This document shows, one piece after another, positions 44,816-57,800 of a stretch of DNA of 64,000 nt. The notes beneath the pieces are model-generated. The model ran no database searches. It saw only the letters and a program-made list of their open reading frames with translations, and was not told the DNA's origin. The DNA comes from Ptiloglossa arizonensis (taxonomy: Eukaryota; Arthropoda; Insecta; Hymenoptera; Colletidae), in NCBI RefSeq assembly GCF_051014685.1, contig NC_135058.1, positions 2,580,811 to 2,644,810 of the forward strand, given 5' to 3'. Within the stretch, counting starts at the first letter, position 1. Each line of letters begins with the position of its first letter. The translations under genes and the position numbers were made by a program.

Positions 44816-45394
44816 ATACTTTTCATAATCATCCGCTTAGGAGGGAGAGGGGGGACAATATAATTGTCTTAAACATTAACATGGATATGCATTATCGATT
44901 ACAGTTAATAATACTGGCAGCTTAAAGTACAACGTGTGTCTTCGTATATGTATGCGCGTGTAAGTGTCAATGTGTATGCGCGCGCGCGTGTGTGTGTATA
45001 CGTTTGTATATTACACTCAAATCTAACTGAAGGAGAACGATAGAGAGTGCCGGATGCAACGTTGGAAAATCAATGGAAAACGAGATGCGATGAACCGAAT
45101 ACACGTAATGACTAGTATCACGAGGATAACGAGCAGTACGGACCCAATGACAGTCGTCTCAACGTCGCACGAAATAATCCCGGACTCTAACTTTGGTTTC
45201 CGCGGCACTCTGAGGCTCGCCCGATCGATGTCGCGAGTAAAATCTTTGATCACGCGCGTCGTCGGAGCTCTTACCTCGAAATAATTATTGTAACACCACA
45301 CGGACGTCTCTCGTGTCGCGCCTGATCGCGCGTCGTTGCTGGCTACCCAATATTAAATAATAGCGACTTAACAATATTATCGTTACCGTTATTA

Positions 45395-45520
45395 CTGTAT
45401 GCTATTATTATTATTATTATTATTGTTATTATTATTATTACTAGTATCATTAATATTATTAATATTAGTATTATTATTATAATTATTATAATTATAATTA
45501 TAATAATTATTATTATCGTT
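45395..45520. repeat. Imperfect (TTA)n microsatellite
   Basis: Over 100 bases of TTA/TAT units with occasional substitutions. Apparent poly-Ile frames across it are not genes. Confidence 0.85.
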
Positions 45521-45834
45521 ACCATAATCGTACGTACGAGAATATTGCACACAGCGACCAACAGACACGGATAAAGGGAACTAAGTAACAGATCACAGGT
45601 GAAACTAGGCTATCTCTGTAACAAATTGATATCACATGAAAAAATATGTATCGGTTGCCACCTCTCGCAAAAATCTCCCAAAAATAAGAGACTGTCGGAC
45701 GGATGACTCGGGATGACGAGCCATCGATGATTCGGTTTTTCGGCTGACCTCGATCGTCTCTTCGATCCTCCTTTTCGTTTCGTCCACTCGGGTCAGCCTG
45801 GGCGAAAAGACATCTTTTTCGCGTCCATTCTTCC

Positions 45835-45838
<4 letters not shown>

Positions 45839-45887
<49 letters not shown>
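45839..45887. repeat. (CT)n microsatellite
   Basis: About 24 uninterrupted CT dinucleotides followed by an imperfect CT tail to about 45,912. Confidence 0.95.
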
Positions 45888-45890
<3 letters not shown>

Positions 45891-47825
45891 CTCTCTCTCC
45901 CTCTTTCTCTCTTCGCAGTGTCAACGTAAAGTAACCGTCGATCGACTCGCTGGTGTCCGAGCCTATACGCTTGCTCAACGACGACGAATAACATAAACCC
46001 TGACTAAATGATTACGATTAGCGTTAAACGTTTGGCATTGTAACCGCGGGTGTGATTCCCTGCGCGTTTCGTTCGCCTGGTTTTCGCTCTCTTCACGTAC
46101 ACGTGCGCGCGCGAACGAAAACGCGACTTACACGGCTCTTCTTTGGCTTCCAGCTCCGTTCGTAGCTGACCACCACGCTTGGGGCCAGCTACGTTTGTAT
46201 CTAAACCTAAAGTACGTATTTACCTCGCACTCGCCTCGGATTATCAGCATGTACGACAGAGAATCCCATCGATAGTTTCTTACGCGGTACCCGCGACCAT
46301 CTGACGGCACACGGGTACAAGGAACAACCATTTTGTAAAGCTCTCGCGGTGTGCCCCCTTCCCTGAATCCCCTTTCGTCGCGCAAAAGAACGATCCTGAA
46401 AGGATTCGATTCAACCGAGAACCCCGTAAATTCGTCCCCTCGCATTAAAGCGTTTTAGAATCCTGTCGCTACTCCGGAAATAGAGTTCCTTCGTCCACTC
46501 TTCTCTACTACTCAACGCGTCTCGTCTTCTTCCATTCGAAAAAATTCGCATTTCGCGGACAGTCGGTATCCATCTCGCCCGAGTGCGAAGAACGATATCC
46601 CGAATCGAGCTACGCGAAAATGAAGTACTCCGACCGGAATGAATCGCTGCGGTAGTTGTTCTCACGTGGCGGAACGGTGAGGACCACGAATTCGAGTAGA
46701 AAGGACATCTAAGATCCGAGTGACCCGGTTAACCCGATTACAAGCGGTACGGTGAGAATTAGAAATTACAGCTCCGTCTGAATCGAAAGTCGTAGCTGTG
46801 ACAGTGTTTACGAGTAGTATCGATTTTATTTGATCGTAAGATACCGTGACTCGAATCAAATTTGTTACAAATTGTTCAATATGTTTGAAATGGGAACCTA
46901 CGGATACAAAATTCAAAGTCTTGCACTCTTTGAAACGAGTCGAATCATATTTGTTACGAATTATTCGATATTTTTAGAATCCACGGACACAAAATTCAAA
47001 GTTCTATACTTTTTTAAACGACGTGTTCCGTGAATCATCTACACCGAGTACAGGCATTCGTACCGTTGTAGTCTGTTAGCAGTATCGCTCGCAGTATCTC
47101 TGTTTCGCCTCGAGCGACAGATTGTCTCGTATAACTCGCTCTGCTTTGAATTTAAGAAACGCTCCCTCGCGATCAGTACGGCGAGCTTCCTCGGTTAACC
47201 GGGTCGAGGTTAGGCAACGGTTCGAATCCCCGATGAGAACTCTTGTCGTTCACCGCGTGTTCCACGAACCTGTCCCTTTGACGCGGACCTCGATCGGCTG
47301 CGCTCGGGAATTTCCAAGCAATCGATTTACCTCGGACCGATAAAATCTGCACGGCCGCTAACCAAAAGCTCTACGATACTCGACGAACGATCGAGCGCAT
47401 AAGGACTCGCGTAAACGAACGAAGATTATCCTCTCGAGATCGCTCGCTAAGCCTACGAGAAACTTGACTGATTTGTACTGTGCTACTCCCGCGAATAAGT
47501 TCCAATTCCTGACACGTTTCCCCCGTCGTCGCTTCGCGGTTCGTTCGGCTTCTGAACTCGTGAACACGGGCATCTCCGTGTGAAAAACGCGAGACAAAAA
47601 TGGAAATTTTTTATGGAAGTACGATGTACATACGTCGAGGCATCCCTGGATATGATTTCTCCGTGGAGTACGATCGTTTTTCTACGTCCGATGTTTTCCC
47701 CTACTCTCCCCCGTGGTGTCGTGTGTTCGCGCGAACATTCACCGGAAATGCTTTCGGTGCTTTCTCGGAGTAAACGGGATATCAAAAAACGTAGGAGCGC
47801 CTTAAACGGCGCTACGATAGATGCG

Positions 47826-50026
47826 CTACAAAAGCTGCGCTATGACCGGATGCAGGAGACACATGTGCTCGGCACCGCGTATCGGCAGACGGTTCACGCT
47901 GAAGTGGCGCACCATTTCCGGTATGCTGTCGAACGGCTTGCTGAATTGGCCGAGAATGTACGCGTTCAGATCTTCGTTCTTCTGGATCCGCATATGCATG
48001 AAACCGCGAGCGCTTCTAAAAATTACGAACAACGAATTCGTTAAGATCACAAGTAGGTGAGTTTCATGGAGAATTAGTAGATATTAGGAGAATTGGTCGA
48101 ATAGTTTTGCGGGTGGTATATTCTAAAAAAAATATTAATTCATGTACGTTGAAAAATCATTGGTAAAATATCACTTTACGATATCTTACTTCACGACAAA
48201 GATCCTTTATCGATTCCAAAATAAAAACAAAATGGACGTTAAAAAACTAATTGCTTAGAAATATACCTGCGACGAATTATTATTTTTTTAATACAAATTC
48301 AAGTAAATTTATAGCTATGCAAGTTGTTAGAATTGTAAGAAGCGAGAAAATATACCGGCATATAGTATGCATAAAGGGTTCTAAACTATTTTTTCAAGAA
48401 CTATTAGAAATAGCGACAAAATTCTATTCCGATATTTAAAATTTCACCGGAGATTTTTTTTCCATCGAAGACATTTAAAATGTGTCAATGCACAAAATTG
48501 AATTGAAACGACCTCGACGCCTCCAGCCACTTTTCTAATTAAATGCATTCAGAGGTCTTCTTCGAAGTCTTTTAATCTCGTAAAGGTAGTTTTTATCGAT
48601 TCCCTGTCGTTTTCGAAATGCATTTACTGCATACATTCAAATAGGTTGCTCCACATATATAGAGTGTCGTTGTAAGGCATGCCAAGGGAATAATACTTTT
48701 AAACGGAATGGTAAATAAATTTCTATTTTTTCGAAAAGAGTTCCTGAAAATAGTTCGTAACATTTTATGCAGGTTTTCGTATACGTTTATTAAGTAAATA
48801 TATTTCGAAGAAGGTCCAAGTTGATTTTGGCTTTGCTACGATCAAATTTTGTTCTCATTATTCGAAGGAGAAATTTTGCTTCATTGAAGGGAATTTTTCG
48901 TTGAGGCTCTTGTTGCAATTTAATTTGTTTCGCATTACACTTTGAAAAGAAAACAACGTTCTTATTATTGCACCGGTGTATGTACTAAAATGTAGCAGAA
49001 AAGAGTCGATCCAATTTTTTTCGCTTTAAATCTTAATACGCAGTCGATACGAAATTCAGCTTTCCTATTCATCTTGGAAATCCGTTTGTTGGAAAGTTTC
49101 ACGGAAAGCAGAAATGGCGGAATGCCAAACTGAAAGTATCAAGGTTACGTATAAACGTATAACTTACTTCAGCGATAAAGAATAATCTTGTTTGGTCGAT
49201 TCGCTGTTCCTCACCAAGTAACTTCCTTCCCTCAGAAGTCTAAGGACAGCTTCTGCCTCGATTCTCGTGATAGATCCGTGGTACCACCTGTAAAGCGAAC
49301 GAATAAACTTTAATACACTTTCAGCGACGAAAGTAGAACAAATTTCTCGTCGAACGAGTCAATTAGAGTACTTTAATATTAATAATGTAACGTTCATCCG
49401 AATCTCCTTCGATAATACAAGATTTGCGACCACCAATTTTAAAATCTTTCTTCGTAATTCCGCATAATTCTCAAGATTATTATATATAAATTCTTACGAT
49501 ACTCATTTTATTCTTAAAATTCCATTTTTACGTTACCGAAGAGGATCAACATTTTACGTTGGAGAACTTTACAATAATAATCAATCTTTACGTTAGACAT
49601 TCGGTGTTGGCCGAAAAATACTGAAATATCATTTTTTTCAACCCGAAAAAGTAGTATTCTCCATTAAGCTCGTTGAAAGTTATTTTATCGTCGCAAGTTA
49701 CGTTTCGAGCTTTCGCGGTGAAATAATTATCGAAATTAGGGATTTCATCGAATATTCATCGCGACGAGAGACTGCTGTAGAGATGACAGTCAGAGACACA
49801 ACGTGTTTCCCCAAAGCGATAAGTCGAAGTACGTACCCCTGTCTCTCGAGAGGGAGCTCCACGTCAACGAGATCGGCGGATCCACGAGCGGTGCTGATCT
49901 CCAATGGCAATCCAAGGCTCAGACCTCCGGGTTTTTTGGGTGCTAACTGACCGACGTTCCCGGCGCTGTTCGTCCCGTTACCAGCGTCCAGATTCAGTGT
50001 CATCTTCGGACGCGCCAGACCGCCGC
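47826..50026 (-). CDS. SH2-domain adaptor of the SHB/SHD/SHE/SHF family, C-terminal exons
   Basis: Three minus-strand exons: 50026-49837, 49287-49168 and 48015-47826 (TAG at 47,828-47,826). Phases match: CAG-GG joined to G-TGG gives QGWYHG, and CTG-AA joined to A gives SLSLKSARGFMHM. The domain opens with WYHGSITRIEAE, has the phosphotyrosine-binding Arg in SYLVRNSES (FLVRES motif), and continues through GFMHMRIQ, YILGQFSKPFDSIPEMVRHF and LPIRGAEHMCLLHPV. This C-terminal SH2 with GAEHM-LL is typical of SHB-type adaptors, which link receptor tyrosine kinases to downstream signalling. The first exon here (SAGNVGQLAPKKPGGLSLGLPLEIST) is a proline/glycine-rich linker. It enters in phase 1, so at least one upstream exon exists to the right but was not found; the large interval 50-63 kb may be intron. 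Confidence 0.85.
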
Positions 50027-53000
50027 CTGAAATGAGTCATGCGACAGTTAGACGCCGCGAAATTCCCTGGGGTAAACATCGATTATACGTATACACGTAG
50101 ACGCCAGGAGGAACCTACCGTCCCGGCCCAGACTTTATAGCCCACCCTTGTAATTGGAACAAATCGGAACTCGGTTCCGCCTACGATTCACGACGACGGG
50201 AAGTGAATTTCCATCGATGCGCCGCGATGGTTTTTGAAATTCTGGTGTAACGATTACGAGGAAAAAATTCGTAAAAGAGGCTCTTCTCTCGAAGGGGTAA
50301 CACTTTGGGATTTTTTGAGGAGAAAACTACGCAAAGGATCGAACTGAAACTTTCCGTACGAATTAACATACTCGTGAAGATGTTGCGTCAATTTTTTCAA
50401 GGAATTCAGTCCGATGATAAACGAGTCATTAATGATAACACGACGATGCATCGAAAATGTCTTTGCGATTCGCATCCTCTCTACTCGGAATTGATCCTCT
50501 TTCCTCCCTACGATACAATGCTTTTGGTTACGTAACGATCGATTTTCCTTTCACTTCTTTCGCAAATTACAGGTAACGTATGAGAATAATCCCGAGTATA
50601 TTTTTCTCAAAATTGTACCGTTGAAAATATTGTTCGATAATCGCCCGTTAGTTCTTCAAAGATGTATTTGAAAATAAGATCGATGGATTCGAACAACCAT
50701 ATATATTTTCCCATTCTCGATATATGTTTCGTAAATATGGGTAAAGTAATATTCGTGGCTATTAAAATTCGATCTAGGAGGGAATTTTGTTTACCAAGAT
50801 ACAACCCTCGACGCAAAGACGATCAACTATCCGATGCGGGGTAATTGTGTCACCAATAATCGTGCTCTCAAAGCAAGGACTCGATAATACCCGACGAAGA
50901 ATATTTCCTTCAGCGAGAAACAATCGACCGTGACTTTCGACGTGGCTTTGTCAAGGTATGATAATGGAACGTCTCGTACTTGTCAATGGATAGGCTGAGT
51001 GCTTTCACTTAGCAGAAACAATGCAATCGAAATTCCTTCCTCGAATTTTTTTCCCTACCACCCCCTTCCTCCACCATCTACTCTCCACGTTTCCGCGACT
51101 CCACCAGGAAGAAGTTCTATCGACTCCAGGAAGTTTTCACCCTGTTGCCACTTAAGATTCGTGCAGAAATTACGAGCATTGTCTTCTGGTATACAATGTG
51201 GCTCTAGTAACAAGAGACAACGAGCTATGACTATCTTGCTCGTTACGAACGAATGAAAAAGAAATCTCGACTCGAGTCGCAAAGTATTACGCTTATTAAA
51301 GGTGACGTTCCTCTCCGTCAGAGATGAAATTCGATAAGAATGAAACTAGAATTTCTTTTCTAAAACTAACCGTCCGGAATGGATAAGAATTCGCGAAGAA
51401 AATCAAATTATAATTTTCACGGTATCTTGAAATTATTTTCGTAACACCGCAAGAATGAAAATCATTTTTATCCCAGGCAACGGTTTCGAATAACGAATAA
51501 AAGATAAATATCTTTTTATCCGTTACTCGTTGAATAAAAATTAGTATTTGAATTGTATAATAGAATAAAATATTTCGCAACGAATCAATACAAATTTAAC
51601 TTTTTAATGGAATAAATCGCCATATATTGGTTTTATTCGTCGTCCTTTATTCGAATAGAATCTTACCCAACTCCGATACAAGTATTTTTGTATCAAAAAG
51701 TCTTTCGAAGAATCTTACTTTAAAAATATTGTAAATGCGAGTTTTCCGACTACTAGCTGATGTATGGACAGTGTATATTTACGACAGACTACTTTTTTTT
51801 CTACTTTACATATTCTTTCGTACATCTGTGTCTTTATACCTGCGCAATAAAGATGTAAAATAAAATAAAAATCTTTCGTCCTGCCCAGGCAAACCGATTG
51901 GAAATTTTGTTTCATAATGTCGTACGAACTAATAACGAATTTTATTTTCGGAACAGTGGGAGCCCTTTTTCCCCGTCGTTTATCGGGAATTTAGAAATTT
52001 CGCTAAGTAAATTCTTCAGGGTCGGCATCGAGCGGGCGCTTCAATATTATTACGCCCTCTTGGAACTTCAGAGATGATAATCGACGGGAGGGTCCGCCAT
52101 TGTAGGAAGTGCCTCTGTGGCCGCGAGGTAATTTCATTTGTTGAGCGCAATCTCTTAGCGGCCGACTTTTGGAAGGTCGCATGATCCAGGTACGACGAAA
52201 TTGCTCTGACAGGTGTAACACCGCGTTAGCTTTCTTTAGGGCTAACACGTTCTGGGCGGCCGCTCGAAAGGATGTACTTTATACATTATGGATGAGCGTG
52301 TACTTCGGGGCTTAAGATCGTTTAGTTTCTTCAAGCCCGATGCAATAAATGTTTCGTGGAAGGTTTCCTCGATTTTATATAATTTTGTCGTATTTTCTTC
52401 CGCGATGTTCAACGTTGCTCCCCTTTGAGAAACTACCGAAACCATTTTACGAAAACACTCTACTCGTAATAGCGTAAAATCGGGACGAGACAAATTTAAT
52501 CGCGTCAAGAGAAAAAGGTCTGATATCGCAAATATCGTATCCCATTTCAAATTCTATACTTTTAAATTGACAAAATACCGAGAAGTAACTACTAAATTAA
52601 AAAAAAAACTTACGATAACACGGAATTAAGGCGCTGTGGGTTGTATCGTAATAAATTTTATTCAGGTGGTTTTATATCGCGAATATCATCCTCTATTTTA
52701 AATTGCAAAATTACAGAGAGAGAAAATCCTCGCGGAGAGAATATTTTTAAATACGATTATTACATACAGCTGTTCAAAGCTGTTGAAAAACGACTTTGTT
52801 GGAAAATTACATTACCTACTTTGTTTACTTATTCCAAGTAAGAAATTTATTTTATGGATACACGAAAGAAGAATTTTCTTAGTATTGTAAGAAAAATACG
52901 AAAAGTGTGCTCTTAGAGCAACGATACTAAAATTATTCGCTTATTATTTTCTACGAATGATATACTTCCCGACGATTTAGGATTTCATAATTTACCCTAA

Positions 53001-53680
53001 TAATTGTTTTATAATAAAATTATTTCGTTTCCAAATTACATTATTCCAAACAGCGAGCCCAACGACCGAATTTAGAGGTGTAATAAACTTATGCGGGATA
53101 ATTCCGACGAGATAATCACCGATTTGTCTGCCTCAGGTGCAGACATTTGACGGGCGCAACATTCAAAAACAACGGACCTCGCTTCGCTTGAATAATTCAT
53201 CGCAATGTTCGTTCGCGAACGATCGCCAGCGTACTCCCTTGGTGGAGCTACATCGGCGTTACAAATCGCTCGCGTACACGCAACACCGAAAGAAACTCTC
53301 GCAAGACCGTATTCACATTCTCTTCTGGTTCATCTGACACGGCATGCGTTTCAAGCATAGTTAAACATTAACGGCGCACGGGTAACCACCCACTACTCTC
53401 TGAGATTGGCCGGTATCTGTATTATTAAATTTAATCCGGCTATCCGACCGGCTCGATTTATCTGTCCGAATTTCTCGTTCACCCTCTTTCGTGGTCGGCC
53501 GAACTTTCTTCCTCTCTTTCGACATTGACGTTGTTACGCCAGACTATAGTAAATCACTTGTTCTCACTTCGCCGATCAAAAAGCTTTCCTTTAAAAACAT
53601 TAGGTACCTCGAGGGAATTACAAAAATTGCACGAGCAACCGTCCCACGAATATCGAAAAACTGAAAACACGAAGGTATAC

Positions 53681-53730
53681 TAGGTGGTTCGATAAGTTTA
53701 ATCGTTTGGTAAAACTTATTCAACGACCTA
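53681..53730. mobile_element. Short inverted-repeat remnant (mariner-like end)
   Basis: A 50-bp sequence whose halves pair: left TAGGTGGTTCGATAAGTTTA, right reverse complement TAGGTCGTTGAATAAGTTTT. The TAGGTnGTTC-ATAAGT pattern resembles mariner termini brought together by internal deletion. Confidence 0.45.
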
Positions 53731-54758
53731 TTATTAGCAAAATGTTAGAGAGCTCGTAGCCAAGATCACTTTACTGGTGTAATAGCATCGCAGCATCTAG
53801 TAACGACTAGAATGTAATATCGGTGAAAATGTGGTCGAAGTTCGATATCTCGACAAACAAACTAGGTCTTTTCTCATATGCAGTTTACAGCAAACAGAAA
53901 TCTAGACACAAGTATGCGTTCTAGAGAGGCGTACCGATTGCAATGAAAAAAGTTGATCCGAAAAGTTCGACCAATCCTGTTATTCGCGCAACTCAAATTG
54001 ACTCACGAGGGTTTGACTACTTTTTAAACCTCTGCAATACTCCTCGATATTTTTTCGTACTGACCCTTTGAATAGGATTACCGCACTTACAAATAACGAT
54101 CGAATTGATTTTTTTTCCACGTGATTTTAGTATACCTGTGCGTTATGTTTTGTACACGTTCTTTTCGTAATTTTCCGTAATTGAATCGGATAAACTTACA
54201 AGATCCGAATGACGTTAACCATCTTGATGGCTACTTCGCAGAGTAGAAAAACAGAGTACCGTCTCGCGTAGCGTGAAAAGGGAATTGTGACGTTTATGAG
54301 CGACTCGCTCGACTTTGTATACATCGGGACACGAGCGAAAAACAGTGACAGGCGGTGGGGATAATGCTCGAGATTGCTCGAGCTTCAGCCGCACCTCGTC
54401 TACTTTGCACGCTTTATCTTGTATTTTATTTCTCGTGGTAAACGAATGTTGGTCTTCTATGCGCACGACCCTACAAACTTTGCGCAATAAAGACGTTGAA
54501 CGAAATCTATCCATCTATGTTTGTATATACTTCTCCCCGTTTCGTCACTTGAAAGTCGATTCTCATAGAATACTCGATAGTTATTTGAAAATAATTTGTT
54601 ACTCTTACCTATCATCGAGGAATAAAGAAACAAAATGAACGAAAAGTAAAATAATTTCGTAACATAACGCAAAACAGAAATTACAACATTACAACGAAAA
54701 AGTTTCTCTCGAAGGATCCTTTTTCCCTCAAAAATTGTATACGATAAAATACTCATTA

Positions 54759-54883
54759 GGTTGTTCGGAAAGTCATTTCGTTTTTGGTGAAAATAAAACA
54801 CAGTTTTTTTAGAGTGTATAAACATTTTATCGAATTATATATTCTCCATTTTGGTAAACGAAATGACTTTTTGTACAACCCGA
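54759..54883. mobile_element. Mariner-like MITE (125 bp)
   Basis: Ends are inverted repeats of about 25 bp: left GGTTGTTCGGAAAGTCATTT, right reverse complement GGGTTGTACAAAAAGTCATT, both continuing CG-TTT. TA dinucleotides flank both ends (54,757-54,758 and 54,884-54,885), the mariner target duplication. The interior is only about 70 bp with no transposase, so it is a deletion derivative. Confidence 0.75.
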
Positions 54884-57800
54884 TATAATATATCGTTGGA
54901 AAATTTTCCCAAAATAATTTTTCGTTTTCGTATATCGATAAAGGAGAAAGAAGTACACTTTTTTGAACGATCATATTCGTGAAAATAAATGAAAGATAAA
55001 ATAACTTTACGATGTAACACGAGACAAAAGTTGTATCAAGATACGATACAAAAAATCTTTATCCCCCTTTGTTTTGAAAAGTGGACAGACCGACTGATTT
55101 CTCCGGTATATTTTCTCCACGACGAGGAACTCCAGGTATTGTAAATATTTTCATGCATTTTCAATTGATTCGATATCGCACCACGAATCATCCAACGACA
55201 CACGAGCGGTGGTGTCTGTACTTTGTGCACGTTTTCCTCTCACAGAGAGCTCTACTCTCTCGACACTCGTACGCTTATTTTCTCGTCTCCTTCGCAGACT
55301 GTTTTAATATCTGTCTCAGACGGAGATACGTCTCAATCAATTTCTTCGCGGAGTTTCTCCATCCAGGGTAGCCGTCTCTTGGGAAATGCGAGAAGAGGCG
55401 CGTACCTTCGGGAAAGCGCGCGAAGCCGACTCCAGTGTGCGAACAAGTGTCTGTGTTGTTGCGGTATTTGTATACGGGGTACGTGTTGCGATACGGAACC
55501 AGCGACTTTGGAAACTTGTTACCGCGGAGACGACGAATTTTCGAGCGAGTACGAGCCGACACAGGGAACTTCTTCCGTAAACCCTTCCTAGATGTTTTTT
55601 GGCTTTATGAAATCGAGAGGAAGTTTCTTCCGCTTTCTGGACGAGAAACGACAATATAGGTGTTTGGTTTCTATTCCTTGGTGCCCTCGCGACGGAGTTT
55701 CAAGCTGTAACTTTGATCCTAATACCAATTTTATGCAGCGTACCGTGGACAATCTATGTGAATTTTTTTTCGTTTAAACATTATCGCATAATACGTAAAT
55801 TCGAGCATCTATACGCGCATCGGGCGGTAGAATTATAAACACGTTATAGTTTTTTTTCGCAATAACGATATACGTCTTAAAAAGTCAATATATTCGTCGT
55901 TATTTTCTTGTATCTTATTTTTGAACAATTTTCGTATCTTTTATACGAACACCTTTACGAATTAAAAATCATTTTCAGTTATTCGGTTCTGACCAACGGA
56001 ACGGCTGTTGTCACGACCAGTCATGGAGCGATGCAAAAATGTAAATATTTCAGCTTCCGATTTTTTAAATACTAATTTAAATAAAAGATATCTTTTTAAA
56101 TAAAAAATAAATACACCCTCAAATGGTTAAGAAACAGATCCATGGAATTACGTTCGGCGAAAGTTAATTACAGCCAAGGATACAGTGGCTGATAATTTAT
56201 CATCGAATAATCGTTCATCGAGTCGTTAAGTTAAAAGAGGAAGGACTTGGAAGTATTCGTTTCTAACGGTTCGAACATTATCTGAAAAATGACGCTACAG
56301 TTTCTCGGACGATGAAAGATCACGTGCGTGCCAATAGCAATCACGGCGCGGACATTTTCCCTCTTTTCTAAGAATTTCACGAAACGCACGGCACACCCCC
56401 GGGAAAAACTAAACTCGATCGTCGACGATCATTTCCATCACAGTATCGCAATGGTAAACGCTAAAGAATACTTAGAACGCAATTACGGATCGAATCGCGT
56501 TTAGACGTCACGAACCACGCGTTAGATCGAATTATAGACATCACGAACTAGGCATTAGATCACATTTAGACATCACGAACAACGCGTAATAACACGGATT
56601 AGAAACGATTCGCATCGTAGCTTAGTTACTTTAGCGATCCGTATTTAAATCGTTGTAATGGTACTATTAAATGTAACGAGTGCATCGCCTAGTGAGTGTT
56701 GAATTAAAAACACGTAACATCGTTGGATTCCAATTATATAAAATAATGCGTTACATTGACGCAGATATGAGATCGTTAAATTATAGATAATTCAACATTT
56801 GTCGCGTTAATCTGCATTCTTTCGGCCAAAATCAACACTCTGATCGTTCGATCGAACATGTATTTGTACTCGATATTGCTTCCCTTGTTCCTTCGCGAAT
56901 GTTCCATCTATGTGCTCTGCGTTGCAAATCCTCGACGATTGAACGTATTTGGAACCATTTAAAATACGCGGTACAATCCATCTTACGCAGGATACTACAG
57001 ATTCGACAGTCCTTACGTCGGTCGACGAACATAAATTAGGAAGCGTTATTCCAATTTGAAACTTCGTCTCGATCTTCTCGCTCGAATTTCCCTTCCCTGA
57101 CCTTTCCTTGGATGCATCTGCTCTGCTCCACGACTACATATCCAATCCCGTACCGACCACTTCCAATTTTCCTCTAACCGATTCCGACTGCTCCGCCAAT
57201 TACAAAGAACAAGATCTTAGCTCGTAAGCGAATATATAGAATCTAATCAAATCGTCGACAGCCATCTTCGCGAGTATCTAAATTGTATTTCGTTCGGATA
57301 CTACAAATTGTCGTTGTTGCACATTGCGTGCAATTTCATACTTCTCGTGCATCGAGCGCGCTAGATTAATTTCACGCAAGTAAAATATTAATACATTCCA
57401 CAAACGCACTCGGACAGATACATTGCGATATTCCGAATTGCTATTCGCTCGAGTATTTTATAACGCAAAATCTCGATGAAACTTTTCGTCGATCTCCATA
57501 TATATATTATTACAATTTATCGATTTTTTACGAAGTAATAAATATTATTCTCCACGAACCTTTCTGTCGACGGCATGCAATCTGACATTTTTTTACATTT
57601 GTCTAGAATAAAAAATCAAACGGAATTTTTCTCGTTATGGAATCGTACGCATCTAACTTAAATCCCGTTTAAGAAATATAAAACGAACGATCCGGAATAT
57701 CTCTCAAATTTCCAGAGAAATTTATTCTATATTATTCGAGTTTTTTCCATAAAATTAACGCAAAGGGGAGATAATCCATCGATTCTCTCCGTAATCGACA

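Larger units (their letters stand above)
43695..47825. other. Gene-poor interval with microsatellites
   Basis: This lies between the convergent ends of the QRICH2-like gene (+) and the SH2 adaptor gene (-), so it holds both 3' untranslated regions. AT-rich candidates for polyadenylation occur near 43,800-43,910. Short open frames at 45,023-45,301, 46,128-46,916 and 47,122-47,785 overlap each other on both strands and match no family I recognise. The minus-strand frame at 45,023-45,301 contains a hydrophobic stretch but is interrupted by a good donor-like GAG/GTAAGA, so I do not call it. Confidence 0.6.

Noticed and set aside
45023..45301. Minus-strand frame with a hydrophobic segment that could be a membrane helix
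   Set aside because: No homology recognised; a donor-like GAG/GTAAGA interrupts it and the opposite strand is open as well.
46128..47785. Several 60-100 codon frames on both strands
   Set aside because: Mutually overlapping, no splice-consistent extension and no recognisable domain.
55223..55660. Cys-rich plus-strand frame (CANKCLCCCGICIRGTCC) suggesting a small secreted peptide
   Set aside because: No signal peptide and no conserved cysteine spacing I recognise; three other frames are open in the same GC-rich patch.
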